DNA of 38,951 bases from CAZPYT01 sp964590955 (GTDB lineage: Bacteria > Patescibacteriota > WWE3 > UBA101185 > UBA10185), in the NCBI GenBank assembly GCA_964590955.1, contig CAZPYT010000008.1, positions 1-38,951 of the forward strand. The letters run 5' to 3'. Position 1 is the first letter of the stretch, and every line of letters begins with the position of its first letter. The notes under the pieces are model-generated. The model was not told the DNA's origin. It was given only the letters and a program-made list of their open reading frames with translations, and did no database searches. Below, one piece after another: positions 8,770-17,798 of this stretch. The translations under genes were made by a program, and so were the position numbers.

Positions 8770-9759
8770 TTAATTTTTAATTTCCCACACTGTCAGCTCG
8801 TTGTCTTGGAGCACGTAGAGTGTATGATCGACAATGCGCATCTTGTCATAATTTCCGACAAAGATTTGCTCATAATTTCCGTTGGTGCGATCCAATACTG
8901 TGATGTAGCCTGAACCTGATGGATAAGCCACAATACTGAAATCATCAGAAAATTGAGGGGACCCATCGATCGGTTTTGCTAATGATATCTGAATATCACC
9001 CAGATAAAGATCGTTGTATCCCCATCTGACGATCTCGTTGTGTTGGACATCCGCCATTTGATCTTTTGACAAATCAGTCAGATTCTGCCCAATCAAAGAA
9101 GAAAAGGCAAAAGACATCAAAGTATCATTATCAAACCAGTGGCTATGCACGAATAAATTGCCATTTTGAACGCCAACAAATTCGGCAGAAGCATCATTGG
9201 TATCCAACACTGCTTTTGTACCTTTTGCATGGTAAGAGATTACCGCTTTCTTGATACCACCACAGGTTTGTGTAAATACCAAAGCGTCTGCGTCATCCAA
9301 ATAAACCACTTTTCCAGGAAACGACTCGCCAGAAGACGCTTTGTACTCCCAGTGTAAATTGGGCGTACCGTCGCGCGGCCAGTTCCAAACTTCGAGCGCA
9401 GAATCATTGCCATGTCTCACAAGCACAACAAACCAAGGATCATTCACAAAGACTATGTCAACGATGCCCGTGATTAATGGTACTGATTCTTTGGCACCAT
9501 CAATGATCCGAGAGATCGAATTGTCCACCGTATATGTGATATACAGAGCGTGTTGATCGACACCAAATGAATTCACCATTTTGTGCGAGCTCACGTTGGT
9601 CACGGTAAACTGCTCTTGCACTTTCGGATATGATTCAAGCCCCATTACGCTTTGCGCATTGGTACTGTCTGAAACCTCAGACACTGGTAGTTCTTCTTCA
9701 GTGGACACACACGCAGTCATCAAAACCAACATGATCACAAATAAAAAAAGCCTTTTCAT
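8770..9759 (-). CDS. lipoprotein, possibly beta-propeller-like, function unknown
   Basis: A 329 aa protein with a lipoprotein signal: a short basic start, a hydrophobic core and the lipobox LMTAC with the modified cysteine at residue 17. The mature part is acidic and rich in strand-like segments ending in aromatic or hydroxyl residues, with recurrent blocks such as WFVVLVRHG, ALVFTQTCGG and SIVAYPSG. This suggests a beta-propeller-like repeat fold, but I cannot place it in a family. The start is fixed by a strong TTGAGGAGG ribosome site. A TATAAT lies on the minus strand at 9803-9798, and the gene ends at a strong terminator, so it is transcribed alone. Confidence 0.7.
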   Translation of the reverse strand: MKRLFLFVIMLVLMTACVSTEEELPVSEVSDSTNAQSVMGLESYPKVQEQFTVTNVSSHKMVNSFGVDQHALYITYTVDNSISRIIDGAKESVPLITGIVDIVFVNDPWFVVLVRHGNDSALEVWNWPRDGTPNLHWEYKASSGESFPGKVVYLDDADALVFTQTCGGIKKAVISYHAKGTKAVLDTNDASAEFVGVQNGNLFVHSHWFDNDTLMSFAFSSLIGQNLTDLSKDQMADVQHNEIVRWGYNDLYLGDIQISLAKPIDGSPQFSDDFSIVAYPSGSGYITVLDRTNGNYEQIFVGNYDKMRIVDHTLYVLQDNELTVWEIKN

Positions 9760-9869
9760 AACAGCCTCCTCAAAAAAAGATGTGTAATGTTGTAGAAATT
9801 ATATCATTTTCTCCTAGATTTGTATATCGTGGTTCTTCTTGTAGTGACAACCTAAAAACCGCTAAGCTG

Positions 9870-10502
9870 CTATTTTCCTGGTATAAATGTTACCATAACC
9901 AGCGTTTCACCCTCATTATCAGGATCATATTCGATTACCGATGTAGCTAAGTAAAGCATTTCATCATTTGTTGCAAAAAGCACATATGATCCGTTATCCA
10001 ATCCATGAGCTTCTCTTATCAGCCATCCCCGTTCGGCTTGAGAATAAATTGTAGTACATGCAGCATCATACTCACTTCCGGTATATCTGAGCATCATATA
10101 ATATACATTTTCTTCAGGAATTAATTCATAATCTACGAGTCTCATGTTTTCCGGTATAGGAAAATCCAATTCCCAATCTGACGGGTAAGCCTTTTCTTCC
10201 AGAGGAAATCCAATGTCAGCCACCATACCATCGTCAGCTTTAGGAATATCTTTATCAACTAGGTATAAATCTAAGTTGCAAAGCTTATCAGCATCAGAGG
10301 TGGTGTTTTCTGTCTTTTCCAACTCTTTGGTAGCTTTAGCAATTTCCTCGGAAATGGCTGTATCTTTAACCTCATTTTTAGATTTTACATTTTCTCTAAA
10401 GTCTTGTTCCGGTTTTCTCATGTCATAAAAAACTAAAACAGCAAACGCAACAGACAGAAAAATTCCAAAGTATATTGGGTTGTCTTTAAAAAAGGATTTC
10501 AC
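9870..10502 (-). CDS. membrane-anchored secreted protein, function unknown
   Basis: A 210 aa protein starting with GTG. It has an N-terminal membrane segment (about residues 9-26), then a charged and probably helical linker (residues 30-70, rich in K and E), then a compact C-terminal domain of about 130 residues with two cysteines (near residues 73 and 146). The domain is strand-rich and ends VTFIPGK. No family recognised. It follows the zinc-ribbon gene by 38 bases. CAAAAT, a weakened version of the window's leaderless box, ends six bases before the GTG; no Shine-Dalgarno sequence is visible. Confidence 0.6.
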   Translation of the reverse strand: MKSFFKDNPIYFGIFLSVAFAVLVFYDMRKPEQDFRENVKSKNEVKDTAISEEIAKATKELEKTENTTSDADKLCNLDLYLVDKDIPKADDGMVADIGFPLEEKAYPSDWELDFPIPENMRLVDYELIPEENVYYMMLRYTGSEYDAACTTIYSQAERGWLIREAHGLDNGSYVLFATNDEMLYLATSVIEYDPDNEGETLVMVTFIPGK

Positions 10503-10540
10503 AGTGATATTTTGTCACGTACACGATAATTATGCAAAAG

Positions 10541-10921
10541 TTAGTAGCCAAGGTCTTCGTACATACCCATATTAGCTTTATAAATTTGTTCATAATTTCT
10601 GACGGCTTTTACATATGAGGAAACTACAAAGCCTGATAAAGTCAAGGTAATAACAGTTATTATAAGAGCTGCGTATGCAGCTGATTTTTTTGTAGGCTCA
10701 GTGCTTCTAAAATACTTAAAAAACCAGTAGAGACCAAAGGGAGCTAAAACTAAGCTGAATGAATAAATTTTTATTTTCTCACCCATTGTCAGCGGTTTAT
10801 CCGCACCATTATTTTGTAAAAGCAGTAATTCTTCTGCGGTAACATACTTTTTGCCGCAACGATTGCAAAATTCTGAGTCATCAGGCAGTTCAGCGGAACA
10901 ATATGGACATTTTTTAGACAT
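10541..10921 (-). CDS. zinc-ribbon membrane protein
   Basis: A 126 aa protein with an N-terminal zinc-ribbon: C5-x2-C8 and C19-x2-C22, the 'CPYCxxEL...FCxxCG' form typical of zinc_ribbon_2 domains. Two membrane segments follow (about residues 53-68 and 81-104). Such proteins are common and mostly uncharacterised; the ribbon probably faces the cytoplasm. The ATG follows a perfect TATAAT by six bases and has no ribosome site. The adjacent GTG-start gene lies just downstream and may be co-transcribed. Confidence 0.75.
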   Translation of the reverse strand: MSKKCPYCSAELPDDSEFCNRCGKKYVTAEELLLLQNNGADKPLTMGEKIKIYSFSLVLAPFGLYWFFKYFRSTEPTKKSAAYAALIITVITLTLSGFVVSSYVKAVRNYEQIYKANMGMYEDLGY

Positions 10922-10927
10922 AGTATG

Positions 10928-10933
10928 ATTATA
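10928..10933 (-). promoter_or_regulatory. TATAAT box six bases before the zinc-ribbon start
   Basis: On the minus strand TATAAT is followed by CATACT and then the ATG at 10921, the leaderless arrangement seen repeatedly in this window. Confidence 0.6.
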
Positions 10934-11009
10934 GACTATCTTGTAATTGTTTGACTAAAGGTCATTATTGATGATATGTCTACTATCAAATCATATTTAG
11001 GAGAAGATC

Positions 11010-11396
11010 ATGTCTACTGATAATAGAAAACTTAAAATAGATGTATACGGTTGTGGATTTGCTACAGTTGAGTATTCGCACAATGAAGACAGCCCGGCCA
11101 TGGGTCCTATTCTGGAAAAATTAGTTAATGGGATATCGCAGTGCCGCAGCAAAAATGTAGATCTGCACATAACGGTCCATGAAGAAGGGGTAAAAGAAAA
11201 ACATCCTGTCATAAAAACAAAAAACCCGATCGTCTTATCAAAAGATCAGCTGCTCAAGATTTACGGGCAAACGAATGAGTGGGACATTGCGAGAAAGATC
11301 CTAGCAGAGATACTCAGAACAATTAAAAGCTCGCCTGACGTAGTGAGACTGTACATACACTTTGTAAGATCATCCGGATCATTTTCGTTAAGCTGA
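11010..11396 (+). CDS. small soluble protein, function unknown
   Basis: A 128 aa protein without signal peptide or membrane segment. It has an N-terminal strand-rich part (residues 6-60, with cysteines in YGCGF and SQCRS) and a C-terminal half with two amphipathic helices (residues 75-105) and a final strand. I do not recognise it. The ATG is preceded by AGGAG at six-base spacing. A TTGACT at 10951-10956 could be the -35 element of its promoter. A hairpin follows the gene, so it stands alone between two minus-strand genes. Confidence 0.55.
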   Translation: MSTDNRKLKIDVYGCGFATVEYSHNEDSPAMGPILEKLVNGISQCRSKNVDLHITVHEEGVKEKHPVIKTKNPIVLSKDQLLKIYGQTNEWDIARKILAEILRTIKSSPDVVRLYIHFVRSSGSFSLS

Positions 11397-11450
11397 TTAA
11401 GTCAGTTATCTTTAAAAATATAACCAATGCTTCATTAATGACCAACGAAT

Positions 11451-11490
11451 AAGTCACAGTGTTTGTTCTACACAGCGCTATGACTTTTTA
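11451..11490 (+). terminator. probable intrinsic terminator after the 11010 gene
   Basis: AAGTCA and TGACTT (11451-11456 and 11481-11486) enclose an inner GTGT/ACAC pairing and are followed by a T-rich tract. It lies 54 bases after the stop. Confidence 0.45.
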
Positions 11491-11526
11491 TTTATTGGCA
11501 GCGGTAATGCACAAAAATTAACTCTT

Positions 11527-12669
11527 CTACAGATTCTCATTGAAAAACTCCACTGTTCTTTGCATAGCAGTCTCAAAATAAGGAGATTCTATGTTATGAC
11601 CACCCCCCTCATACTCGAACAATTCAATATTTTTACCTTCGGTATCAGCCTCCTTAATCAGATCACGAGAATATCCTATATTTACAACAAAGTCGTTTAC
11701 AGCATGATGAAGCTGAACCGGCGCATTTAAGTACTTCAAATTCTTCGTCAAAGAAACACCGGTCCAAAAATCGTCATTAAAGTCAACTTCTTCCGCTGCG
11801 GTTCTAAGTTTTCTAATTTGATCAGATGCATCTCGGTCAGCTCGTCTTTGTAAATCAAGTTGTGTCGTGTCTCCAGTTTCAGGTGGTACAAAATGTTCTG
11901 AATTTTCACCCGTACTATCAGAGTTTATGGGGCTGTCTTGGGGCTGAGAACTTACCGAGTCCGGCTGCCGTACATAACTTGAATCATTCAATCGGTATTC
12001 GGCAAAATCCAAATAACTATAAACTGCTCCTGCCCAAATTACACCGGCTTTAAAATCAGTTTCAACTTCCATCGCGCGCAGTGTTAAATTTCCGGCCATA
12101 CTGTGCCCCCATATACCTATTTTTTCAGAATTCACATAGTCAAGCTTTTGCAGGCTTTTCAGCGCGTTTATGGCATCAATCGTATATGCTGAAGAAAAAT
12201 AAGAACCTGAGGGTGTACCCTCAGAATCACCATGCCCGCGTAAATCAATTTTAAAAACGACAAAACCGCTACGAGCCAGATAGTCCACATAAGCAACATA
12301 TTTTTCTGTAGTCTCGTACTGATTTGGAGGAATGTAACCATGATTAAAAACTATCGCACTGTACCCGCCTTCAGGCATTTCTTCAGTCGGAACTGTTAAT
12401 AAGCCGTAAATTTTGTAGCCATCACTTTTATAGCTGGCGATATACCTATTGTAATTTGATCCGGGAGCAAGCTCCTCTTCAATTTCGATATCACTGCCTT
12501 CAAATTTTTGGGAACGGAGATAGTCAATATTGATTGGAGAAACTTGAACTGCAGCTGCATTATTTTTATTGAGTACATCCTCCATGTGGGAAAACATCTC
12601 AATAGTATCCCGTTGGTTTATTAATAATAGTGTACCTAAAGTAATTGCAATAATAAAAATGTAGCGCAT
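11527..12669 (-). CDS. membrane-anchored alpha/beta hydrolase (dienelactone hydrolase / prolyl oligopeptidase type)
   Basis: A 380 aa protein with an N-terminal signal anchor (about residues 3-17). The hydrolase core starts near residue 80: a strand followed by FNHGY (oxyanion region), DLRGHGDS, and the nucleophile elbow GHSMAG with Ser190. Likely acid and base are the Asp in VNDFVV and the His in GGGHNIES near the C-terminus. A polar, S/D/Q-rich insert of about 60 residues (about 233-290) sits in the lid position. Family members cleave esters or peptides; the substrate is unknown, and the anchor suggests action outside the cell. The start ATG at 12669 is six bases after TAAAAT, opposite the flippase gene; an in-frame TTG at 12675 is rejected. 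Confidence 0.75.
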   Translation of the reverse strand: MRYIFIIAITLGTLLLINQRDTIEMFSHMEDVLNKNNAAAVQVSPINIDYLRSQKFEGSDIEIEEELAPGSNYNRYIASYKSDGYKIYGLLTVPTEEMPEGGYSAIVFNHGYIPPNQYETTEKYVAYVDYLARSGFVVFKIDLRGHGDSEGTPSGSYFSSAYTIDAINALKSLQKLDYVNSEKIGIWGHSMAGNLTLRAMEVETDFKAGVIWAGAVYSYLDFAEYRLNDSSYVRQPDSVSSQPQDSPINSDSTGENSEHFVPPETGDTTQLDLQRRADRDASDQIRKLRTAAEEVDFNDDFWTGVSLTKNLKYLNAPVQLHHAVNDFVVNIGYSRDLIKEADTEGKNIELFEYEGGGHNIESPYFETAMQRTVEFFNENL

Positions 12670-12675
12670 CTGCAA

Positions 12676-12693
12676 ATTTTAACATGTTAAGAT
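12676..12693. promoter_or_regulatory. symmetric divergent leaderless promoter with palindrome
   Basis: Minus strand TAAAAT (12681-12676) ends six bases before the ATG at 12669. Plus strand TAAGAT (12688-12693) ends six bases before the ATG at 12700. Between and overlapping them is a perfect 12-base palindrome, TTAACATGTTAA, at 12679-12690, well placed to be an operator for both genes. Confidence 0.5.
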
Positions 12694-12699
12694 TACTTT

Positions 12700-13977
12700 A
12701 TGGCAAAATTAGGTACACTGCTAAAACCTTTTTTAAAAGATACACTGGTGACAGGGTCGGTAATTCTTAGTGGAAGTATTTTTGCAGGGAGCGTAATAAA
12801 TTATATTACACAAATTTTTATGGGCAGATTTATGTCCATTGAAGATTACGGTACTTTTAATTCACTATTTTCACTGACAATGCTGATAAGCATACCCAGC
12901 ATCGCGCTGCTGACTTCTCTTATAAAAATCGTTGCAAATTTAAGAGTGAATAATGATTTTGAATCATTAACAAAGATTTATAAAGATGTCACAAAATATC
13001 TATTTCTTATCGGAATTTTACTGGGTCTAATTCTTATATTGTTAAGAAATCAAGTGTTGGATTATCTCAATATAAAAAATCAGTTAATCATCTACCCCTT
13101 TGTAGGATATACATTGTTTTCGCTTGTAAATAATATACCCAGCGGATATCTTCAAGGTCTTCTGCGCTTTAAAGGATTCGGATTCTACACAATTTTCAGA
13201 GCTGTTATCCGCCTGGCCTTTGTTATGGCACTCGTTATTTCAGGTTATAAAGTAATGGGCGCGATGCTGGGGGTAACCATAGGCGCAGCTCTAAGTTATC
13301 TCGTGGGAATTTTATTATTGAAGAAAAATCTTAGTATAAAAATCAGCCCTAGTACTAAAAAGCACTTTAAAGAGCTTCTAACCTTTAGCATTGCTGTTTT
13401 GGCTATAAAAGCATCTCTTACATTTATTTCTTCTGTTGATCTGGTGCTGGTAAAGCATTATTTTAATCCGAAAGACGCCGGAATTTATGCAGGCCTCACG
13501 ACCATCGGAAAAGTAATTTTGTTTGGTACGGGGATATTAAGTACCGTAATGTTCACGATAATATCTGATACCGTCGCTAAAAAACAAAGTTATAAAAATA
13601 AGCTGTTAGCATTTTCAAGCGTACAGCTACTGATAGTGCTTGCTAGTGTTGCGATATTTTACTTGTTTCCGGGATTTATAACACATACAATGTTCGGCAA
13701 AGCATATACGCCTGCAATACAATACCTGCCAAAATATTCCATTGTAATTGGGCTATTTTCATTTGTTAACTTTATATACCAATTTCTGTTGGCAACCGAA
13801 AATTCAAAATCATATTATATCTTGTTTATCGGGGTAATTATCCAATTTATATTGATAAATATTTTTCACGACACTTTAGACACTATAATAAACATTAATA
13901 TATTAACAATGTGCTCTATTCTCGCTGCAGTGATGATTCCTTTTAAAAAAGCCGATTTTAGTTATAATAAGTCGTAG
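12700..13977 (+). CDS. polysaccharide flippase (Wzx / MVF-MATE-like)
   Basis: A 425 aa polytopic protein with about 12 membrane segments. It shows the polysaccharide-synthase signature at its N-terminus: GSIFAGSVINYITQIFMGRFMS followed by an EDYGTFN motif (the 'LGPxxYG' region of Wzx proteins), and positively charged cytoplasmic loops. By family it flips undecaprenyl-diphosphate-linked oligosaccharides across the membrane. Its neighbours, a GT2 and a GT11 enzyme directly downstream on the same strand, support a role in surface-glycan export. The GT2 gene starts 23 bases after its stop. It has a leaderless-type start. Confidence 0.85.
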   Translation: MAKLGTLLKPFLKDTLVTGSVILSGSIFAGSVINYITQIFMGRFMSIEDYGTFNSLFSLTMLISIPSIALLTSLIKIVANLRVNNDFESLTKIYKDVTKYLFLIGILLGLILILLRNQVLDYLNIKNQLIIYPFVGYTLFSLVNNIPSGYLQGLLRFKGFGFYTIFRAVIRLAFVMALVISGYKVMGAMLGVTIGAALSYLVGILLLKKNLSIKISPSTKKHFKELLTFSIAVLAIKASLTFISSVDLVLVKHYFNPKDAGIYAGLTTIGKVILFGTGILSTVMFTIISDTVAKKQSYKNKLLAFSSVQLLIVLASVAIFYLFPGFITHTMFGKAYTPAIQYLPKYSIVIGLFSFVNFIYQFLLATENSKSYYILFIGVIIQFILINIFHDTLDTIININILTMCSILAAVMIPFKKADFSYNKS

Positions 13978-14000
13978 TAGCATTTTTTGGAAAATATATT

Positions 14001-14825
14001 ATGCAGAATCCGAAAATTTCAGTAGTAATGCCTGTTTATAACTGTGAGAAATACGTAGATGAAGCAATTGAAAGTGTTTTAAATCAAACTTTTAAAGATT
14101 TTGAGCTGATTATAATAAATGATGGTTCAACAGATAATACGCTAGAAAAAATTAAAAAATATGAAAAAACAGATGAGCGAATCAGAATAATCAATAATGA
14201 AAAAAACTTGAGAATTGCCACATCGCTAAATAATGCTATAGATATTGCCCGAGCAGACATTATTGCCCGAATGGACGGCGACGATATTAGCTTACCCACA
14301 CGTTTTGAAAAACAATATAAATTAATGCAAAGCGATGAAAATCTTGGTGTGGTCGGTTGCAATATGATTACTATTGATAAGGACGGAAAAGACATAGGCA
14401 TGAGAAGATACAGCACAAATCCGGAATTTTTAAAAAAATCCGTATTCAGATACAGCCCATTTGCACATCCTGCTACTATGCTAAGAAAAAAAGCATTCAT
14501 AGAAGCAGGAAAATATTTTCCAAGATTTGTACCGGCAGAAGATCTGGATCTATGGATCAGAATTGGCAGAACACATAAATTTTCTAACGTTGATGAGTTT
14601 TTATTTAAATATCGGGTTCTAAATTCATCATCAAGCCATAAAAAGCTGGTTAAACTGGAACTTAAAGTAATTTTGTTGAGAATGGTGGCAGTAGCCTATT
14701 ATGGGTATACGCCAACATTTACGGACGTTTTGTACAACATTGCACAATTATTTACAAGCATTATCATGCCCAGCAAACTAAGATATAAACTGTTTAACTT
14801 TTTAAGAGATCATGAACTAATATGA
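14001..14825 (+). CDS. family 2 glycosyltransferase
   Basis: A 274 aa GT-A enzyme. It opens with the GT2 signature ISVVMPVYNCEKYVDEAI, then FELIIINDGSTDNT (nucleotide-binding aspartates), and has the D-x-D metal motif in ARMDGDD near residue 93. The acceptor region contains AEDLDLW, equivalent to the ED motif that supplies the catalytic base. It transfers a nucleotide-activated sugar in the cytoplasm; sugar and linkage cannot be told. The stop overlaps the next gene's start by four bases (ATGA), so translation with the GT11 gene is coupled. Confidence 0.9.
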   Translation: MQNPKISVVMPVYNCEKYVDEAIESVLNQTFKDFELIIINDGSTDNTLEKIKKYEKTDERIRIINNEKNLRIATSLNNAIDIARADIIARMDGDDISLPTRFEKQYKLMQSDENLGVVGCNMITIDKDGKDIGMRRYSTNPEFLKKSVFRYSPFAHPATMLRKKAFIEAGKYFPRFVPAEDLDLWIRIGRTHKFSNVDEFLFKYRVLNSSSSHKKLVKLELKVILLRMVAVAYYGYTPTFTDVLYNIAQLFTSIIMPSKLRYKLFNFLRDHELI

Positions 14826-15709
14826 TTAAGGTTATTTTGAAAGGCGCTTTAGGAAATCAAATGTTCCAGTATGCCCATGGTAAAGCACTTTCTCTAAAAT
14901 ATAACGTACCTCTGATTTTAGATCTTAGCTTTCTTAGAGCAAGAGTTCCGCTAAAAAAACTAACTCCATATAAACATGCTACATACAGGGACTATTGGTT
15001 GGATATTTTTGACATTTCTGACAAACAAACTTCTTTTTTTAATAATTCTATTATTGATACATTCTTTGCGTACCCATTACTGCATATAACTAACAAATTG
15101 GGAAACAAGAATTATGTACTTGAAGGCAAAGACCCATATTTTTTTGATGAAAATATTGCCAAAATGGGACCAAATTTACTACTAAACGGCTTTTGGAATA
15201 ACTATAAATATTTTTTAGAATTTAATTCTATTATCACAAAAATATTTGATACTGATAAATTATTTGATAATCAATTTCTTGACTATGAAAACTATATAAA
15301 AAGCAAGAATAACTCGGTGGCAGTCCACATTAGAAGAGGTGATTATATAAACTCCAAAAATAGAAGTGTCTATATGACTCTAGATAAATACTATAGTAAA
15401 GCCATTGCTTATATGAATGAGAAATTGGAAAATCCGTATTACTTTATTTTTTCTGAAACAACTGATATTGATGTTGATATAAATACAAAAAATTTTGAGT
15501 ATGTGAACCCCGAATTCTCAGGATATAAGAATAGATCACACTTTAGATTCATGAGTCTTTGCAATCACAACATTATCGCTAACAGCACATTTTCTTGGTG
15601 GGCAGCATATCTTAATAAGAACACCGATAAATTAGTAATAACTCCTAAAAAATGGCATTATCAATATAACTTTGAGAATATTCCGGAATGGATTTCTGTT
15701 GAAAACTAA
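14822..15709 (+). CDS. GT11 family alpha-1,2-fucosyltransferase-like
   Basis: A 295 aa protein with the complete GT11 pattern: GALGNQMFQYAHGKAL at residues 8-23, the donor-binding HIRRGDY motif at 169-175, and the NSTFSWWAAYL motif at 254-264. Bacterial GT11 enzymes transfer L-fucose from GDP-fucose in alpha-1,2 linkage onto O-antigen or capsule chains; a few use other acceptors. No GDP-fucose biosynthesis genes lie in the window, so donor supply is elsewhere. It overlaps the GT2 gene by four bases and is the last gene of the flippase-GT2-GT11 operon. The minus-strand genes begin 37 bases beyond. Confidence 0.88.
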   Translation: MIKVILKGALGNQMFQYAHGKALSLKYNVPLILDLSFLRARVPLKKLTPYKHATYRDYWLDIFDISDKQTSFFNNSIIDTFFAYPLLHITNKLGNKNYVLEGKDPYFFDENIAKMGPNLLLNGFWNNYKYFLEFNSIITKIFDTDKLFDNQFLDYENYIKSKNNSVAVHIRRGDYINSKNRSVYMTLDKYYSKAIAYMNEKLENPYYFIFSETTDIDVDINTKNFEYVNPEFSGYKNRSHFRFMSLCNHNIIANSTFSWWAAYLNKNTDKLVITPKKWHYQYNFENIPEWISVEN

Positions 15710-15746
15710 GAACTACAAAAGTCACTTTTCTACGTATATGCCGTAA

Positions 15747-17798
15747 TTATTTATCATAATAGAAATTTAATATATTTGTTGTAGGGCTCCATACTGTAAT
15801 TGTTCCGTTATGGTTTTTAAAATCTATTAGATTGTTAATTTTATCAGACAATATAGTACCTCGAGAATTGCTAATGCTAAAGGGACTTCCTATTTGCATC
15901 GAGTAGTTTTTTATAGTCACAACGTTTGGCTTTGATAATTCTAAATAGCCTCCGTCAGGGTAATCGTAAAATACAACAGCTACTTCAGATTTATCTTTTT
16001 CCAATAATTTGATTGATTTAATTTCTTCGGGTAAATAGTCAAATCCTAAAAATATTCTGTCTTTAGGAATATTTGTTATGTTAAATCTATATGAGTACTG
16101 TTTTAGCTCATCTGTACATTCTACAAACCTAAAGGATGTTAAAGTTTTTCTTATGAAAGTATCAAAGTTCTTATAATAATAACTGATTACTACTTTTCTA
16201 GGGTTAATTCGAGCACACTCTACGTTAAATTCTAAAACATAGTCTTCACCGGGCAGAATTTCGAAGCCAATTAAATCCTGAATCATGTTACTTTCTGTAA
16301 TTTCTCCCAGTGCATTGTTTGTATCTATTGCTAATAAAAATTCTTCACGAGATAAAAAGTTGAAAGCTACGCTTTCTTGTATTTGTGAGGAAAAATAATC
16401 TAAAGGAAGATTATCTATTGTGTCATACTGTGGATGAGAAATTAAATAATTATCTGCAAATAGAATAGGCTCAGACTGAGAAACCATTTCTCCAACGTGA
16501 ACTCTGCTGTCAACAGAAATGTTTAGAGGTAATGCAATGTAGTCTTGCTTTTTATCAAAGGATAAATAGAGTTTTTTATTTTGCGACAATTTATTAGTTT
16601 TATAATTTAAGAAAGTAAATATCAATAAAACACTGATAGCCAATGCAAAATATAATCTTTTGTTGTGTTTTTTAAAAACCGGAAAAGAGCCCTGATTTGA
16701 AACAATCGTTACTAAAAATAAAATTCCAAAAAAGAACGCGGTAACCATAACGCTAGTGAGATCATAAAGCATCATCACTAACGATACGGTTATCAGTAAA
16801 ACAGTGCCTTTTTCACTAAACTTTTTCTTAGATATTCTGTATGAAAAATCAGTTAATATTCCTAAAAGTTCCGGAAGCATACTAAGTATGAGTAAGAAAC
16901 AAACAAGCATATTTGCAAAAACATATAATAACCGTACTTCGTTGCTATTTTCTAAAAAACTTCTAACATTAGAAAAGTCGAGAGTGCTTGAAAAATAGGA
17001 ATACATATATCTAAAATCAAGCTGACCAAGATCCAAAATAGAGACAAAAACAAGAGAATAAAAGTAACTAAGCAGCGTAATCAATAATAAAAATACCGAA
17101 TAATGCCGATAATCATAAGAATTTTTTTTAAATGCGGTAAGTAAATTTATAAAATAATCTGAGGATAGCAATTTCTTGGGGTTAAGAAGTAATGTGTGAA
17201 AAAATGGTTTCAACATTAAGTAAATAACCATTATAAACAAGGCACTATACATTAGTTCCACAACCGGATGTAGAAATATATTCTTTACGGTATTCTTTAT
17301 ACCCGATTGAGCTAAAGTCGCTGACAACGAAGTGTCATTTTTTTCAATAATTTTTAAAAAATCAATAAGCTTGGATGTGTAATCATGAAATATCAAATAA
17401 CTTTCTGGTACTAAAACAGCAAATTTTTCCGTAACGGCATCGTATTTATAATATATTTTATTAACCTCAGAGCCTTCCAATAACAACAAATTATCAGAAC
17501 TTGAACTAATATTTTGCGGAGAACAGCTTACGTCATCAACCGTATAGTTAGAATCACACACAACTAAATAATTCTTTGCTATTGTATTAAAATTTGTATT
17601 ATTAATTTGAGAGCTGCCGATAACTGTAATACTGTTTTCGCAACCAGCCATACCCTCCTCACAAAGCTCAAAATCAAATTCGGAAAATAGACTTTTATAG
17701 TCCTTAGTAGCTGCATTAGCTTCAGAAGAATAAGCTATAAGCAAAAAAAACAGGCTTGATATTAAAATTGTTTTAGTCTGCCGCAAATACATATTCAT
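15747..17798 (-). CDS. large secreted/membrane protein of the glycan region, function unknown
   Basis: A 683 aa protein. A signal-like segment (residues 10-28, probable cleavage near ANA) leads into an extracytoplasmic domain of about 150 residues with several cysteines. Membrane segments follow, roughly residues 180-195, 228-250, 290-310, 335-365 and 385-400. The C-terminal domain of about 280 residues is beta-rich and looks like a sugar-binding or jelly-roll module. I do not recognise a family. It is the third gene of a chain (20521 to 15747) in which each gene overlaps the next; it overlaps the 17773-18162 gene by 26 bases. It may work with the two upstream membrane proteins in polymer assembly. 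Confidence 0.6.
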   Translation of the reverse strand: MNMYLRQTKTILISSLFFLLIAYSSEANAATKDYKSLFSEFDFELCEEGMAGCENSITVIGSSQINNTNFNTIAKNYLVVCDSNYTVDDVSCSPQNISSSSDNLLLLEGSEVNKIYYKYDAVTEKFAVLVPESYLIFHDYTSKLIDFLKIIEKNDTSLSATLAQSGIKNTVKNIFLHPVVELMYSALFIMVIYLMLKPFFHTLLLNPKKLLSSDYFINLLTAFKKNSYDYRHYSVFLLLITLLSYFYSLVFVSILDLGQLDFRYMYSYFSSTLDFSNVRSFLENSNEVRLLYVFANMLVCFLLILSMLPELLGILTDFSYRISKKKFSEKGTVLLITVSLVMMLYDLTSVMVTAFFFGILFLVTIVSNQGSFPVFKKHNKRLYFALAISVLLIFTFLNYKTNKLSQNKKLYLSFDKKQDYIALPLNISVDSRVHVGEMVSQSEPILFADNYLISHPQYDTIDNLPLDYFSSQIQESVAFNFLSREEFLLAIDTNNALGEITESNMIQDLIGFEILPGEDYVLEFNVECARINPRKVVISYYYKNFDTFIRKTLTSFRFVECTDELKQYSYRFNITNIPKDRIFLGFDYLPEEIKSIKLLEKDKSEVAVVFYDYPDGGYLELSKPNVVTIKNYSMQIGSPFSISNSRGTILSDKINNLIDFKNHNGTITVWSPTTNILNFYYDK

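Noticed and set aside
9066..9787. Plus-strand open frames opposite the lipoprotein gene
   Set aside because: Shadows of the coding strand, without ribosome sites or recognisable domains.
11010..11396. Homology of the small soluble protein to ribosome-hibernation factors
   Set aside because: Size and basic C-terminal helices prompted the idea, but no motif supports it.
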